Assembly (NCBI GenBank): GCA_021234155.1
Contig: JAJEKV010000049.1
Location: 1,703,487-1,767,486 of the forward strand
Reading direction: 5' to 3'
DNA length: 64,000 bases
Origin: Isoetes taiwanensis
Taxonomy: Eukaryota > Streptophyta > Lycopodiopsida > Isoetales > Isoetaceae
In this document: one piece after another, positions 42,885 through 55,022 of the stretch
How the letters are laid out: every line of letters starts with the position of its first letter
Numbering within the stretch: the stretch's first letter is position 1
Translations under genes and position numbers: made by a program
The notes under the pieces: generated by a model
Databases searched by the model: none
The model's input: only the letters and a program-made list of their open reading frames with translations
Told to the model about the DNA's origin: nothing

Positions 42885-43807
42885 CACGGGATTGTCATAA
42901 GCCAATCCACTGAGCATCCACTGGGTTGTCCGTCACTGAGCATCCACGTGGATTGTCCGTGGGTGTCCAGGCCGTATGTTAGGGCCAAAGGGCATCACTT
43001 GTTTCGCTTATAGTGATGGGGCACCTATGATTTTGAAATATGAAATTCGAGCTTGTCTAAGGTTTTGATGGATTGTTATAAGCCAATCCACTGAGCATCC
43101 ACTGGGTTGTCTGTCACTGAGCATCCACGTGGATTGTTCGTGGGTGTCCAGGCTGTATGTTCGCTTATAGTCATTTATGATGGGGCACCTATGATTTTGA
43201 AATATGAAATACGAGCTTGTCTAAGGTTTTGATGGATTGTTATAAGCCAATCCACTGAGCATCCACTGGGTTGTCCATCACTGAGCATCCACGTGGATTG
43301 TCCATGGGTGTCCAGGCCGTATGTTAGAGCCAAAGGGCATCACTTGTTTCGCTTGTAGTCATTTATGATGGGGGCTTGTCTAAGGTTTTAGAATATGAAA
43401 TACGATGACTATATGATGGAGCACCTATGATTTTGAAATATGAAATACGAGCTTGTCTAAGGTTTTGATGGATTGTTATAAGCCAATCCACTGAGCATCC
43501 ACTGGGTTGTTTGTCACTGAGCATCCACGTGGATTGTCCGTGGGTGTCTAGGCCGTATGTTCGCTTATAGTCATTTATGATGGGGCACCTATGATTTTGA
43601 AATATGAAATACGAGCTTGTCTAAGGTTTTGATGGATTGTTATAAGCCAATCCACTGAGCATCCACTGGGTTGTCCGTCACTGAGCATCCACGTGGATTG
43701 TCCGTGGGTGTCCAGGCCGTATGTTAGAGCCAAAGGGCATCACTTGTTTCGCTTGTAGTCATTTATGATGGGGGCTTGTCTAAGGTTTTAGAATATGAAA
43801 TACGAGG
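42885..43807. repeat. Satellite-like tandem array, five units
   Basis: GATTG(T/C)(T/C)ATAAGCCAATCCACTGAG begins units at 42891, 43071, 43235, 43471 and 43635, i.e. steps of 180, 164, 236 and 164 bp. Each unit has an inner doubled motif (CTGAGCATCCAC.GG.TTGTCCGT) and ends ...GAAATACGAGCTTGTCTAAGG. Longer units hold an extra GGGCATCACTTGTTTCGCTT block, giving an alternating higher-order pattern. Non-coding. Confidence 0.88.
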
Positions 43808-46240
43808 GCTCGAACCTCTATCAAAATACGAACCTCTACCAAAATAATTTAATGACCTAATAAGCTACTTTGACCACTATAACCAGTAAGCTAACATGAT
43901 TATTTTTTATCTTAAGTCGATATTTTTTTTATCTCTAATATATAATTGTAATATGGAAGGTAAGGAGCCAGCTTTTAGGCGCTGGTGCCTTTAATAGGAA
44001 TTTATGATATGAATTATACACGTGTCTAGATACAAAAATTTTGGAAGACGGTAGTTTCTTCTAGAGGTTTCAGGTATGTAGCTGAAGCTTTCGCCAATTT
44101 TCTGGAAGTTTCCAGCCTATTCTTTCAACCGTTATATATAAAGGAACAAAGCTGAGGTCCATCCTTAGTTTACCGGATGCGTCAGGAGGAACAAGGGATG
44201 CGCCGGAAGCAGGGCCTGTAGTTACCACCACATCAGGGCCAGTCGGATTGCATGCGGAGGCTATAGCCAGATATGGAGCGCCTCCTATCAGCAGATAATT
44301 GCAGCAGCGAGATAAAGAGGAAGCCAGAGTAGAATTGATTTAGTTGAGTGAGGGCAAGGCTCTAGGTTTCCCAAGAGCGGCACTTGAAGACTCCAAATAC
44401 CTTGGTCTGCAGTAAAGGATTCGGTATTGATGAGGTATCTCGATTATTCATATCCAAGAAATTGTGACAGTGCTTATGACAGTGGAAGCCAGAATTTTCC
44501 TAGGTAAATTGGAGCTGCCCTTATGGCGGTGGAAGCAAAAGATCTTTGTCTAAAAACCCAAAGACAAAATCAAGCTGTAGTTTGCACAATCGAAATCAAG
44601 CAGTAGATTGGACAGTCGAAATCAAGCTGTAGTTTGCGAGGTAAAAGACGCTTCGCTTTTGAGAACAAGGAGGGATTAATATTTTCTTAACTAGATTGAT
44701 GTTTTCGGTTGTAGTTGAGGGTTTTCAGACTGTCAGCCAAATACAGAGAGGTGTATGTATAAATACAGATTGGATTCAGACGGGATGTTATCCCATTGCT
44801 CTACTTTTCATGAATTGAGAGTTTACAGATACCCAATCATATTCTGTTTGTGCAGGTGTGAAGCTTAATGTCATTGGCTCTCAGTTTATATGAACTACAA
44901 TCGTAACAGATGATGCAGCTGCCAATACTCTCATGAATGCATGGGACAACATTATTAGGTGAAAAGATATTGTTAATCTGCCGCAGCATGGTAGATCTGA
45001 GCTTATGGCTAATGGTCCACCGCAACCTCAGTTTGAGCCTAAGTTTATGCGGTGGGGTCTTCCCAGTGGCATTGCAATTTTCTCATTCCTTACAATGTTA
45101 ACTGATCAGACCACCTATTGGACAAATGCTTTTATAGTTTCATTATAAACTACAAGAAATATACTTACTGCAGTTATTATTTCTGCAACAAGGGCATAAT
45201 TTTCCTTCATAGCAAAGAAAGGCAGGCAAGTTCTGGATTTTGTGAGAAGCAACAAGATCTGACATAGCAAGGCAGACACTTTTGCATCCCACAGGATAGC
45301 CATGGGCATTTTTTATGCTAAAGCTTGTGGGCATACGTTAATATCCACCACATATTCAGATATGATAAACCTGGTTTAGGAAAGACCGTGAAGAAAGGTT
45401 AAATCGATCAGCTAAAGAAATGTCACAGAAGTTCCTTATATCGTTGTTATGGAAGAGCCCAGCGAATGTAGAAGCCCTCCTTCGCCATCAGAGCAGTCCA
45501 GATGTAGCCAAGATGTGTTTAGGCTCCATAACCTATTTTGGATCATGTCTAGAAGTTTCTAGGAGTCTATTAGAAGCTGATAATAGCTCGAGAAGCAGGA
45601 TAAAAGGAATAAGCAGGTGTTGTTGCACCCAATTGCATTTTTGAAGCATTGGATGGTATTATACAATTTGAGCATATTGCCAGCTGCAAGAATTTTCCAT
45701 CCAGGTGGTAAATATTTGTCCATAATATATCCATTGCCTAGTTAAAGCTGGTGTTAACACTTGATATTGCTTAACTCATTGCCCAATCCATGTTGTTGAC
45801 GGACAGATTTAATTTAAGGATACCGAGCCAATATAAACAGGTGATGTTGATAATACTTGAGCCTGGCTTATCGTATATTTATAATGATGTTGGTAATAAA
45901 TCAACAAGATTCATATTCTTGGGGTCGATTTAGGTTCTACATGCTGGGTTCTCTGCCAGAATTGTTTTGCGCACAAGGGAAGCTTGCTCGCATTTTCAAC
46001 CTCGTCTAATGCTCCGACAGATACTTTGGATGGTACTTTGTTCCTCTGTCCAGAGTAAGGCTTCCAATCTTAATTTACCAGTCTCTATTGTATCAGCGGC
46101 ATACAGTTTGCTTTATTATGCAAATTAAGTTGCAGAATGCCCGGTGTTTTTTATGTATGCAAACCCACAAGGTAAGTATAATTAAGTATAGTCTATGGCA
46201 ATATGTACATATCATACATCATAAGCATTTTCGAACACAA
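43808..46240. other. No recognisable gene; possible LTR-like promoter
   Basis: TATATATAAAGG at about 44124 followed by Gly/Glu-coding-like short frames might mark a retroelement leader. A frame at 44993-45148 (ANGPPQPQFEPKFMRWGLP, then IAIFSFLTM) is not recognised. Confidence 0.3.
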
Positions 46241-46573
46241 TTAGCGTTCATGAGCTACTTTCATCTCCTGCATATAATCATAAAATGCAATTATCTCCGT
46301 TCTTTCCTTATATACCTTTTTGATGTAGGCACTCAGTTTCCTTGGTTGAACTTCCATAAGCTCTCGCAAGCTACTGCATGTAATTCTAAAGTCCCCCCGA
46401 ATATCCTCATATGCAGGACATTCAATGAAAGCATGTATCTCATTCTCAATTTGTACCAAACAGCATGGACAAAGGCGGTATTCCCGTGGAATACGATGCC
46501 ACCTACCTACTTCAATGGCCAAATGATGCGATGACAGTCTCAGTTGCAAAATCAATTGCCGCTCTTTAAACAC
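46241..46573 (-). pseudogene. Reverse-transcriptase C-terminal zinc-finger relic
   Basis: The frame reads LRLSSHHLAIEVGRWHRIP, then RLCPCCLVQIENEIHAFIECPAYEDIR. The order L.IE.GR ... R.C..C ... E.H....CP.Y...R is the Cys/His finger found at the C-terminus of many LINE-type reverse transcriptases. No reverse transcriptase motif was found in the neighbourhood, so only the tail survives. It has no visible 3' tail sequence. Confidence 0.55.
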
Positions 46574-47039
46574 TTAGTGACATTTGTAACGTATTTGTCC
46601 CATCAACGATCACATAGTTACTGCCCTTGCTACTGCAATTATATCATTCTATTTAAGTTCCACATCATAAAGTTTTTTATATGTTACCTTTGGCAATCAT
46701 AGTATTGACTCTAAATTTCCTGTCATAGATCTTACATTTTAGTTTCACCTACTAGTTCCATATAGCTTTTCTTTTTTTTTGAACCCACAAACTGCTAACT
46801 ATTTTAAATAAATTCCACACATTTGAGTTTTTCTAATGGAATGTTTTAGTTATTTTGCCCATTAGTGGTATGTAGCTACAACAAAGTCATGATCCCATGT
46901 ACCTGCAACATCCAGCTTCAAAAACTATAATGTCTGCTTCATATGAATAATATGGATAGCCAATAAGATGAACATTTTTTTACGCATTTGAACACACACT
47001 AGGCACTTGAATACATCACGTGTTCCCAACTAAAAATCA
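46574..47039. other. No recognisable gene
   Basis: AT-rich, with no motif or repeat. Confidence 0.35.
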
Positions 47040-47068
47040 CTAGTTATGGTGCCCGGCGTTGCCGGGCT
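47040..47068 (-). repeat. Helitron-type 3' end (hairpin plus CTAG)
   Basis: On the minus strand GCCCGGCAACGCCGGGC forms a 7-bp GC hairpin, followed by ACCATAA and CTAG/T. A GC hairpin a few bases before CTRR with a host T is the hallmark of Helitron 3' ends. The body would lie at higher coordinates; the 5' TC end was not found. Confidence 0.6.
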
Positions 47069-47217
47069 TTGAAGTTTTCAAGTTCAATTCGAATATCTTT
47101 TCTTAGGTATTTAAAAGTAAGAGAGTTGACCCAAGGAAATGTCATTAGGGAAATTTGAAAATGCAGCGCGAAAGGAATGCGAAGCACCCGATCTCATGTA
47201 TGCCAATACCATTGCAT

Positions 47218-47366
47218 GCCTATCAAGTTTATTATATTGTGTAAGCTTACTCATAAGGCAATGATAGTAACCATAATAAAACGTAAATAACTTATCAAGT
47301 TTATTATATTGTGTAAGCTTACTCATACAAAGATGTAAGGTATAAGGCAATGATAGTAACCATAGG
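47218..47366. repeat. Tandem duplication
   Basis: TATCAAGTTTATTATATTGT ... CTTACTCAT ... GGCAATGATAGTAACCAT occurs at 47221-47274 and 47287-47365. Confidence 0.8.
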
Positions 47367-49960
47367 GAAAGTGAGATATTTGAAGAAACCTCAAGAAAAA
47401 TATAACATATCAAACTTGCTAGGTGGCATTGGAAGTGATACCTCATGAGAAATATGGTATACTCAAACTTGCTAGATGGCATTGGAAGGGTGCCAGCTAG
47501 CGTGTCTGCTAAATGCCATCATGTTATATATAGGACTTTTGAAGATCAATCGCGAACTTCAATATTGCATTGGAGCAACACTTTTTCATTATTTATCAAA
47601 TCGAGATTGGATTGGTGTTCATTGATGAGATTAAATGTAGTTTGTTCTGAAGATGCTTGTAAGATATAAAGGATCGAATGCTTAATAGACATCTTATACG
47701 CGTCAGTCTCTTTCATGTGCTTTATATGAATAATCATCTTTCTTTCCTTACGTTCCTTGCTCTTGCACCTTATATTAATTGATTATAAAATTTGTGATGA
47801 CATTAGTTTATAGATTGATGCCACCACATACATTACATGTTAATGCAATAGATAATAAAAATGTGGAAATAAAGCCTCGGTTTACATATTCAGATATAAA
47901 AATTCAGCAAATGTAGGTATGCTTTAACTACATCTAACTGGGAGTTCCAATTTTGACATGGTGTTTGCTATATGTAGTTGACAGCACCTGCAGCATAAAG
48001 TTGCATCCCCTTTCATGTAAGCGATTCTAGCATGAAGCCAGATGAAGGGACGTATGGGTCAGACATGAACAAACGTATTGTTCAAATATAATTGTTCATC
48101 GACAAATGCATCGTTTATCTTTGTATCAGCCTTCTAAACGTTCAAGAAATATAATTTGCATATGTATTGCACATGCTAGGGAATAAAAAGCATGAGATGT
48201 TAAGAAGCAAGCAGATAATCAGAGATATGGGACTGTGTAGATGTGGTAAACATATGGACACAGAAATTCACTGCTCAAACTAATTGTTGTAACCAACTCA
48301 ATGGGCACTATTTGAGTGAACTAAATAAGAATATCAATTCAATTCCACACGTGGATAATGTTGCGAGATAATAAACAATAGTTCGATCGGGGTATGTCGA
48401 AAATGTGAAAATAACGTCATTTTGAGCCAAATTCAGGTAGGTGGCAGCTAAAAGGCATTGTAAAGCCCATATACCTCAAGTCTATCCATGTCACCTGAAC
48501 TCAAATTATCATGAGAAATTAAAAGCCATGAACTGTCAGTTCTAATGTATGTCACTATATGCTAAAAGTCAAGGTACTACAGATTGTCTGCAACGACATA
48601 AGACTGCCAGCTTTGAGTAACCTCTATAGCCACTTCAGAATTCTGTATTACCCTTGTACCTTCTCTTCCGTATGGTCTAGACAATCAACAAATATGTGTA
48701 TACATTCAGAACAGAATTAAAATGTATTGAGTTTTGCATAGTGGGATGCAGGACCGATAAAAGCACGAATCGGATCACAGTACATCAGTCTACTCCAAGT
48801 CCAAAAGGCACATATGTATTAGACTTTAGATTAGTGGCAGAATAGGAAGACCTTGCATATTCGTAAGCTTACAGAAATAATCGAAGTTAATGTGGATAAA
48901 CTACAAAGGCTAGTGAGCTACAATATGCTGCCGCTTAGAGAAACATGAACTGTCAATAATTTCCTCAGCTCAATGAACCAAATGACTAATGCTAACTGTA
49001 ATTTTGTTTCAAGAACTTGGAAGAGACAAATAATGAACAACTTGTACCAGCCATACCTGATGTTCCCAGTTTGCTTGCAACTAAGACGCACAGCTAGCAA
49101 GTTGACATTGCTCAATATAAACTCCAAGTACGTCCAAATTTGGAACTTTTAAAAGATTTAGAGAAAGTGGAGACGTTATAGGTTGTATAACCTGGAGGAA
49201 CAAAGATCATGCATATTACTGTGTGGATATCATTTCACAGCACATATAGAGAAGAGGGACAACAACAGGTAAAATGAATTATAAAAAGTGTGAATAATAG
49301 CAAGCATTGAATGTTCTGTTTTGTTATTGCTAGCATTCTCCATTTTTTGACCTGAAAAACTAAGGCTGTTGTAATTCCCAATAGTCTGCTAATGATGAGA
49401 ATCTTTCAAGAATGGCCTCATAACTTGAGATATGTCCCTAGGATGACCAAATGAACGTGTAAGAATAAACTATCATCCTAGAATAACATATATGTTTTGC
49501 ATCATCCTAAGTAGTGTCATATATGTTATTACACTTATTCTTATGCTAAGAATAAACTATCTCTTAGCATCTTGATTTGCATCTGATGCTGTTTGCTGTC
49601 CAAGTACTATACTAAATAATATAATGTGGTACAGCTGCATGACACACTATAAAATGGAAATGAGTTGCCACTCTTTACATTTGCAAAAGGAAACATAGCA
49701 ACACGAATATAAGCAGACATGAATGAGAAGCATGAAATTTTTATGCAGCAGATTGACTATAAAAGCATTAGAGAGACAAAGAGTTAGCACAAATTTCGTC
49801 AGAAAGAGGAGGAATTAGCACAAATTTGAGTTTGGATGGCAAGTAGCAACAGCCCAACATGGAATAACAGTTCTGCGGCAATGTGTTACATTAGCTGGTT
49901 TGAGTATGGATGGGAAGTAGCAACAGCCCAACACGAAATAGCAGCTCTGCGGCAATGTGT
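47367..49960. other. No recognisable gene
   Basis: Probably a non-autonomous Helitron body or intergenic DNA. At 49470-49570 AGAATAAACTATC and ATATATGTT motifs are repeated. No protein motif is seen. Confidence 0.35.
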
Positions 49961-49967
49961 CACATTA

Positions 49968-51010
49968 GATGGATAAAGAATTTATTCTCCCTTAGAGTGC
50001 CTGGGAACTCCATAAGCATCACATTCTAATAACTCATCTAATTATAATTATGGCAATGGCACAGTCAACAAAATTGATAGGTGGATAAAGAATTTATTCT
50101 CCCTTAGAGTGCTTGGGAACTCCATAGGCATCACATTCTAATAACTCATCTAATTATAATTATGGCAATGGCACAGTCAACAAAATTGATAATTGCTGGA
50201 AAAAAGCTCACTTGTGAAGGTTATGAGTAGCCGTAGCTCTTTCGCAGCTGTGTTGTTGCATTTATACCTTGTTCACAGCACAACATTCGAGCATATCGCT
50301 GCACGGTAGTGAAATTTTGCGATCTAAGCCACATTCTAATAACTCATCTAATTATAGTTATGGCAATGACACAGTCAACAAAATTGATAATTGCTGAAAA
50401 GAAGCTCACTTGTGAAGGTTATGAGTAGCCGTAGCTAGTCTGTTGTTGCATTTATACCTTGTTCGCAGTACAACATTCGACCATATCACTGTATGGATGC
50501 AGAGCCCATTGTATTAAAGTCATGATTTCACAAAGATTTTGAAGGGAGATCTACCTGTCAACCATGTCTATGTATTCAATCAAAGACCTATGTAACTTGC
50601 ATCACCATAACGTAAAACAATATGCAGCAAGACATGTGACTAAAAGTAGGCGAATAAACTCCATTTTTAAAGGCTCAAATTTGTGGCCTAAAGTAGCTGT
50701 TTCCATATCCTCTTTGCCACACTGGCATTGCTAAGCCACTGGTTGCTCACATAAAGAAGAAACAGAGGAAGATATTACCATGATAATGAAATTTCGTGAT
50801 GTAAGCATGCTTGATGCGGAACCCATTGGATTAAATTCTTGGTTTCACAAAGACTTTGAAGGGCAATCTACCTGTCAACCATGCCTACGTATTCAATCAA
50901 AGACCCAAGACCCATGTAACTTGCATCACCATAACATAAAACAATGTGACTAAAAGTAGGTCAACAAACTCCATTTTTAAGGGGTCAAAGTTATCACATA
51001 TGGCCTAAAG
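49968..51010. repeat. Nested local duplications
   Basis: A 113-bp unit (GGATAAAGAATTTATTCTCC ... CAACAAAATTGATA) is repeated at 49972 and 50084; its second half recurs at 50330-50390 with the flanking GAAGCTCACTTGTGAAGG. A second duplication pairs 50495-50700 with 50811-51015 (TTTCACAAAGA.TTTGAAGGG, CTACCTGTCAACCATG, TTGCATCACCATAAC). Non-coding. Confidence 0.8.
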
Positions 51011-51281
51011 TAGCAAAACTATCATAGGCATTAGCAGATATACTACTATCGTTTCATGCATTGAATTGTTATGCATGTTTTCATATCCTCTCACACTGGC
51101 ATTAAAAAACTAATGCAAACCACTGGCTGCTAACATAAAGAAAAAACAGATGAACCTACTACCGTGGCAATGTAAATTTCAAATAGAAAAAGTGATGTCC
51201 AATACAGAAAAGCCTTCTTGCCTGAGAATAATGTGAAACAAACTGTTAAGAGCTAAATCACCTTTCATGCACATGGGTTGT
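51011..51281. other. Flank before the outer LTR
   Basis: No gene or repeat is seen. Confidence 0.4.
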
Positions 51282-51981
51282 TGTGACGTTCCAAGGAAAT
51301 ATACGCCATAAATACGTATATTCCTGGACTCGTCACCATACAAGTCTACCTAGGTAGCCTTGTATGCCTCGGATAAGCGGCAAGGGGTGCACATCTAAGT
51401 TAATTGTTAACTTAGATAACCTTAGGATAAGGCCCATTTCCACATGACCTTATCCTATTGGGCAACCGCCACACGGCCTTATTTTAGTGGTGCCACATGG
51501 CATCCCACGTGGACCCACACCTATATGAGCCCTAACCCTAACCCTAACCCTAGACCCTTTTTCCTGACCTAGCACCTGAGCTCTCATCCACGTGCCCGAA
51601 ACCTCGTTTCGAGCACCGATTAAATCATAGTCTAGCACTGAACAGCAGCCCACGGAAGGTGTGTATGATCAGAGAGGGAGCAAGCCTTGAACCACGCCTA
51701 GGAGCATGGAGACGCCAGGGATGGGAGGAAGCACTTCTGGAGGAGGTAGGTTGAGTAGAGTTCATGTTAGTTCATCTGGAAGTTAGCACTCCAGAGGGGT
51801 TAGTGATTTGTGTCTAGAGTAGAGCCCCTTAGATCCTTTGTTGAACATCTTGAACCCTAATCAAGGAACCCTAACTGTTAGCTAGCTATGTATGTTAGGT
51901 TAAGATGTTCATATGATATTGATATTGATCATGATGTGATGTATGTGATATTGGTTGATCATGTGCTCCTCTTGTATTGGG
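51282..51981 (+). mobile_element. Outer LTR, left part
   Basis: It begins TGTGACGTTCCAAGG, like the inner LTR (TGTGACGTTCCGG), and shares later blocks with it (CTCTTGTATTGGG). A TATA-like CTATATGAG is at 51521 and four CCCTAA units are at 51530-51552. It is cut at TTGGG (51977-51981) by the inner element and continues at 63552. It is a related but distinct family. Confidence 0.7.
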
Positions 51982-53688
51982 TGTGACGTTCCGGCCACGA
52001 TATACGCTCGGGACGTATATTGTCTTTGCCATGTCAGCGTACACACCCCCCGACGACGGCGTGTCGCCAGCGTGTAGTAAGTGGGTAGCCCCTAGGGGGC
52101 AACTTGCTAAGAATGTGCATTAGTATTAATGTGCACATTTTCCAATGTACACATTAATGTGGGCACACATTTCCATGTGGCCACTTGATGCCAAGTGGGC
52201 CATACCCATAGGTGCAATTAATGTGCACATTTTCCAATGTACACATTCATTAATGTGCACACATTTCCATGTAAGCACATTTGGGTGCACACATTTCCAT
52301 GTGGGCACATTTGGCCACCTAGCCCTTAAAGGCAAGTGGGCCCATTTCCAATTATCCCACATGCCTAAAGGGGATAATTGGAAACCCTAGCCAACCCCCT
52401 TGTCTATTTAAGTAGGAGAACCCTAACTTGCCCATTTTCGTTTCTAGGGTTTTAGAACTCTGTTTTGGCTGCCTCAACATCCAAAACCGCCTCCCAGACT
52501 CTGCCTGAGAGGATTGCAACGTTAGTTTCCCTTGATTCAAAGCGTTTCAGCAGGATGGTCGAGCTCGGTCGAGGAGGAGGAACTCAAGGATGGGGTATTT
52601 AGGCAATTTAGTAGTCTAAACCCCATTTCAGCCATCGAATCAGTAGGTTTAGCCTCTTAAATTGCCCATAGCAGCCCTCTAGATCTCTAGATAGCAGATT
52701 CTAACTAAAGAACCTAACTCTATGATGTAGATTAGATCTAGTTCTTTAGTTCTCTGTGTGAATATATGTATGATGTATCTCTATGAACTCCTTGTATTGG
52801 GAAGGGGGTAGAGACCTAAAGCTTTGTAGTTGATGCTCCTAGAGTAGCCTCTCTAGCACTGCTTGTAGATGCGACTGTGCACAAGAGCCACACCCGGGTT
52901 GTGGGTGAAGGGGCGGGGCGGCTTATAAGGAGATTAGGTGTTCGACTCTTGAGCGATCCCTATGGTGTGTTAGTGCTGCCGGGGATCATTGTGACTAGGT
53001 CTAATGGCTTGCCAGCTGCGTGTGGGCAAGGCATGGGCTCGACACTCGTGAGGTAGTGGATATGACCTTCCATTGAGTTCAAGTCGAATCTGGGGCGGTG
53101 GCCCTCTAGTCACCTTGAGTCGGCATGTAGATCTACGGAGGGAGTGATCCCTACCTGCCCCATCGGGCGGGGAGATGAAACCGAGGGAATAGCCCTTTGG
53201 CTATGCATCCGGCGGACTCTGTCGAGTCCCAACACTTTTCAGCCTACCGCAAAGTGTGCACAGGAGGGGCGGATGGAGTGGACAACCCTAAGCCATGTTC
53301 TTATGCCGGCCAAATCCATTGCCATGAATTGCATGCGCAATGAACTCACGGAGACCCAAGCGCATGATCCTCCCTTTGAGTCCCGAGCCTTGGGTAGGAT
53401 TTCCTCTATGCATTGTCTTTGATCATTGTCTTTTTGCAGATGTGATGTGCCACCCGAAGGGTGGGTATATGTGTTGCTCTTATATCTTGACATGTATGTT
53501 TTACGCTTCCGCAGCTAGGTAGGCCCTGAGGGAGACGGGGTACAATGACCCTTTCACTCTTCCCACTGGAACCCGTCACGGTTGCAGTGTTATGTGAAGG
53601 GCCCTGTATCGGCATGGAGCTGGTATGGGGGAAGAACTCCTGTTTGTATACGGTGAGTGCACCGTATGCGAGTAGGGGGCGTCCGCGG
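51982..53688 (+). repeat. Left LTR
   Basis: 1.7 kb, aligned by eye with 61837-63551 with small indels. At 52125-52320 it contains a mini-array of TGTGCACA(C/T)ATTT.CCATGT units. Its 3' end reads GCGTCCGCGG where the right copy has GCGTCACA. Confidence 0.88.
52404..52412 (+). promoter_or_regulatory. TATA-like box of left LTR
   Basis: CTATTTAAG, followed within 25 bases by GAACCCTAACTT and then TTTCTAGGGTTTTAG, a telo-box-like pair often seen near plant start sites. Confidence 0.5.
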
Positions 53689-53700
53689 TGGTATCAGAGC
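53689..53700 (+). other. Primer binding site
   Basis: TGGTATCAGAGC is complementary to the 3' end of plant initiator methionyl-tRNA and lies directly next to the left LTR. Confidence 0.9.
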
Positions 53701-53918
53701 AATGTTCTTGGAGACCAAGAGCAAAGCACTGACCATGCTCCCAGTAGTACTAACTTGATAGGATCCTCAAACCTCCCACTAACTTGATAGGATCCTCAAA
53801 CCTCGAGTAGCGGGAAATTTTTTTCCTGGGGTAGAGCTAGTAATTATCTAAGATTAGGATAATTAGAGAACATAGGCACTTAAGAGATCCTACTAAATTT
53901 CAGGCACTCTTGGCCAAT

Positions 53919-55022
53919 GACTCCAAGAGTGCGCCAGGAGCATGTTAGGTTCAGACCTAATGGCCCTCTCGCGCACTCTTAGAGTAGTCACCCTATATGA
54001 ACCCTAGAACTTGGCCTTAGGAACTCCAAATGGTAAAATAAAAGATGAAATCCCAATCAAAAAGCTCGAAATAGCTAGAATTATATGTTAAAACATCGAA
54101 AAACATTAAGTACAAGTCACTTTTGGAACAATGACTCCAAGAGTGCGCCAGAGTATAGTTAGGTCCCGACCTAACCCCCTCCTCGCGCACTCTTAGAGTC
54201 ATCCCTAAAAGTGACCTCAAAAATTGATCATAACTTACTCAAATGGTAAAGGTAATAATAGAATCTTGTTTATAATGATTAAATTAGTGGGAAACGCATG
54301 TTAAATTGTGTAAAGGGGATAAGTTTAGAGCGGAAAGGGACAACACCTCTAAGGGTGCGCGGGGCATAGTTAGAGTCGGACCTAATACCCTCCTCGCGCA
54401 TGCTTAGAGGGGTTCGAGAGAAAATAGTTGAAGAAGACCTAGCCGATTCGAGATATGGAGGATTTCATCAACAAACCAAGAAATTAAGCAAGGCTGAGAG
54501 ATGGAGGTGGCGTGCAACACTTGAAGACTCATTGGCGTGCACGCTCCACATAAAAACACCAGAGACATGAGGCTGGCGAAGTACATCAAGAGGACGAGGA
54601 TAAATAGAACACAAGTCGCTTTTTGTAACTAACGAGGTTTATATGTGATGTATGAAAATTTCGAATAATAAAGATATATAGTCCTTTTTAAAATGTGTAT
54701 TCATTAGTGCGATGATCACGGAGCAAATGCGATATTTTGACCAACGACTCCAAGAGTGCGCCTTGAGCATAGTTAGGTCCCAACCTAACCCCCTCCTCGC
54801 GCACTCTTAGAGTCATCGAAACCCAACGGGGCCTTGATTAGCCCTACTTGCTCCAAGCGTAGTAATAAACAAAGAAACTTGCATTTAGGAAGAAAACTAA
54901 TAGGAATTTACCCCTCAGATTCTTGGCATCCATTAGGCGAGATAGGCCAATGACTCCAAGAGTGCGCCAGAGGCCACTTAGGTCCCAATCTAACACCCCC
55001 CTCGCGCACTCTTAGAGGCGTC
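53919..55022 (+). repeat. Array of five double hairpins at about 200-214 bp spacing
   Basis: Copies start at 53919, 54133, 54345, 54746 and 54952. Each is about 68 nt with an outer stem (GACTCCAAGAGTGCGC pairing with GCGCACTCTTAGAGTC) and an inner stem (GTTAGGT pairing with ACCTAAC around a 4-base loop). The 401-bp step leaves room for one lost copy near 54550. Spacers are diverged but share ACTCCAAATGG-like pieces. Copy 3 changes the outer stem to ACCTCTAAGGG with GCTTAGAGGGG opposite, so most pairing is kept. Non-coding. Confidence 0.85.

Noticed and set aside
42885..43807. CRISPR-like array
   Set aside because: The repeats are 164-236 bp and contiguous with no unique spacers, so it is a satellite.
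44993..45148. Small membrane protein frame
   Set aside because: It is open for about 52 codons, with no recognised family, no clear start context and no second copy.
51530..51552. Telomere
   Set aside because: Only four CCCTAA units within an LTR; likely a promoter-proximal telo-box-like run, not a chromosome end.
52126..52362. 78-aa frame, also present at 61981-62217
   Set aside because: It is a translation of the TGTGCACA/CATTTCCATGT mini-array in both LTRs and is identical because the LTRs are duplicates.
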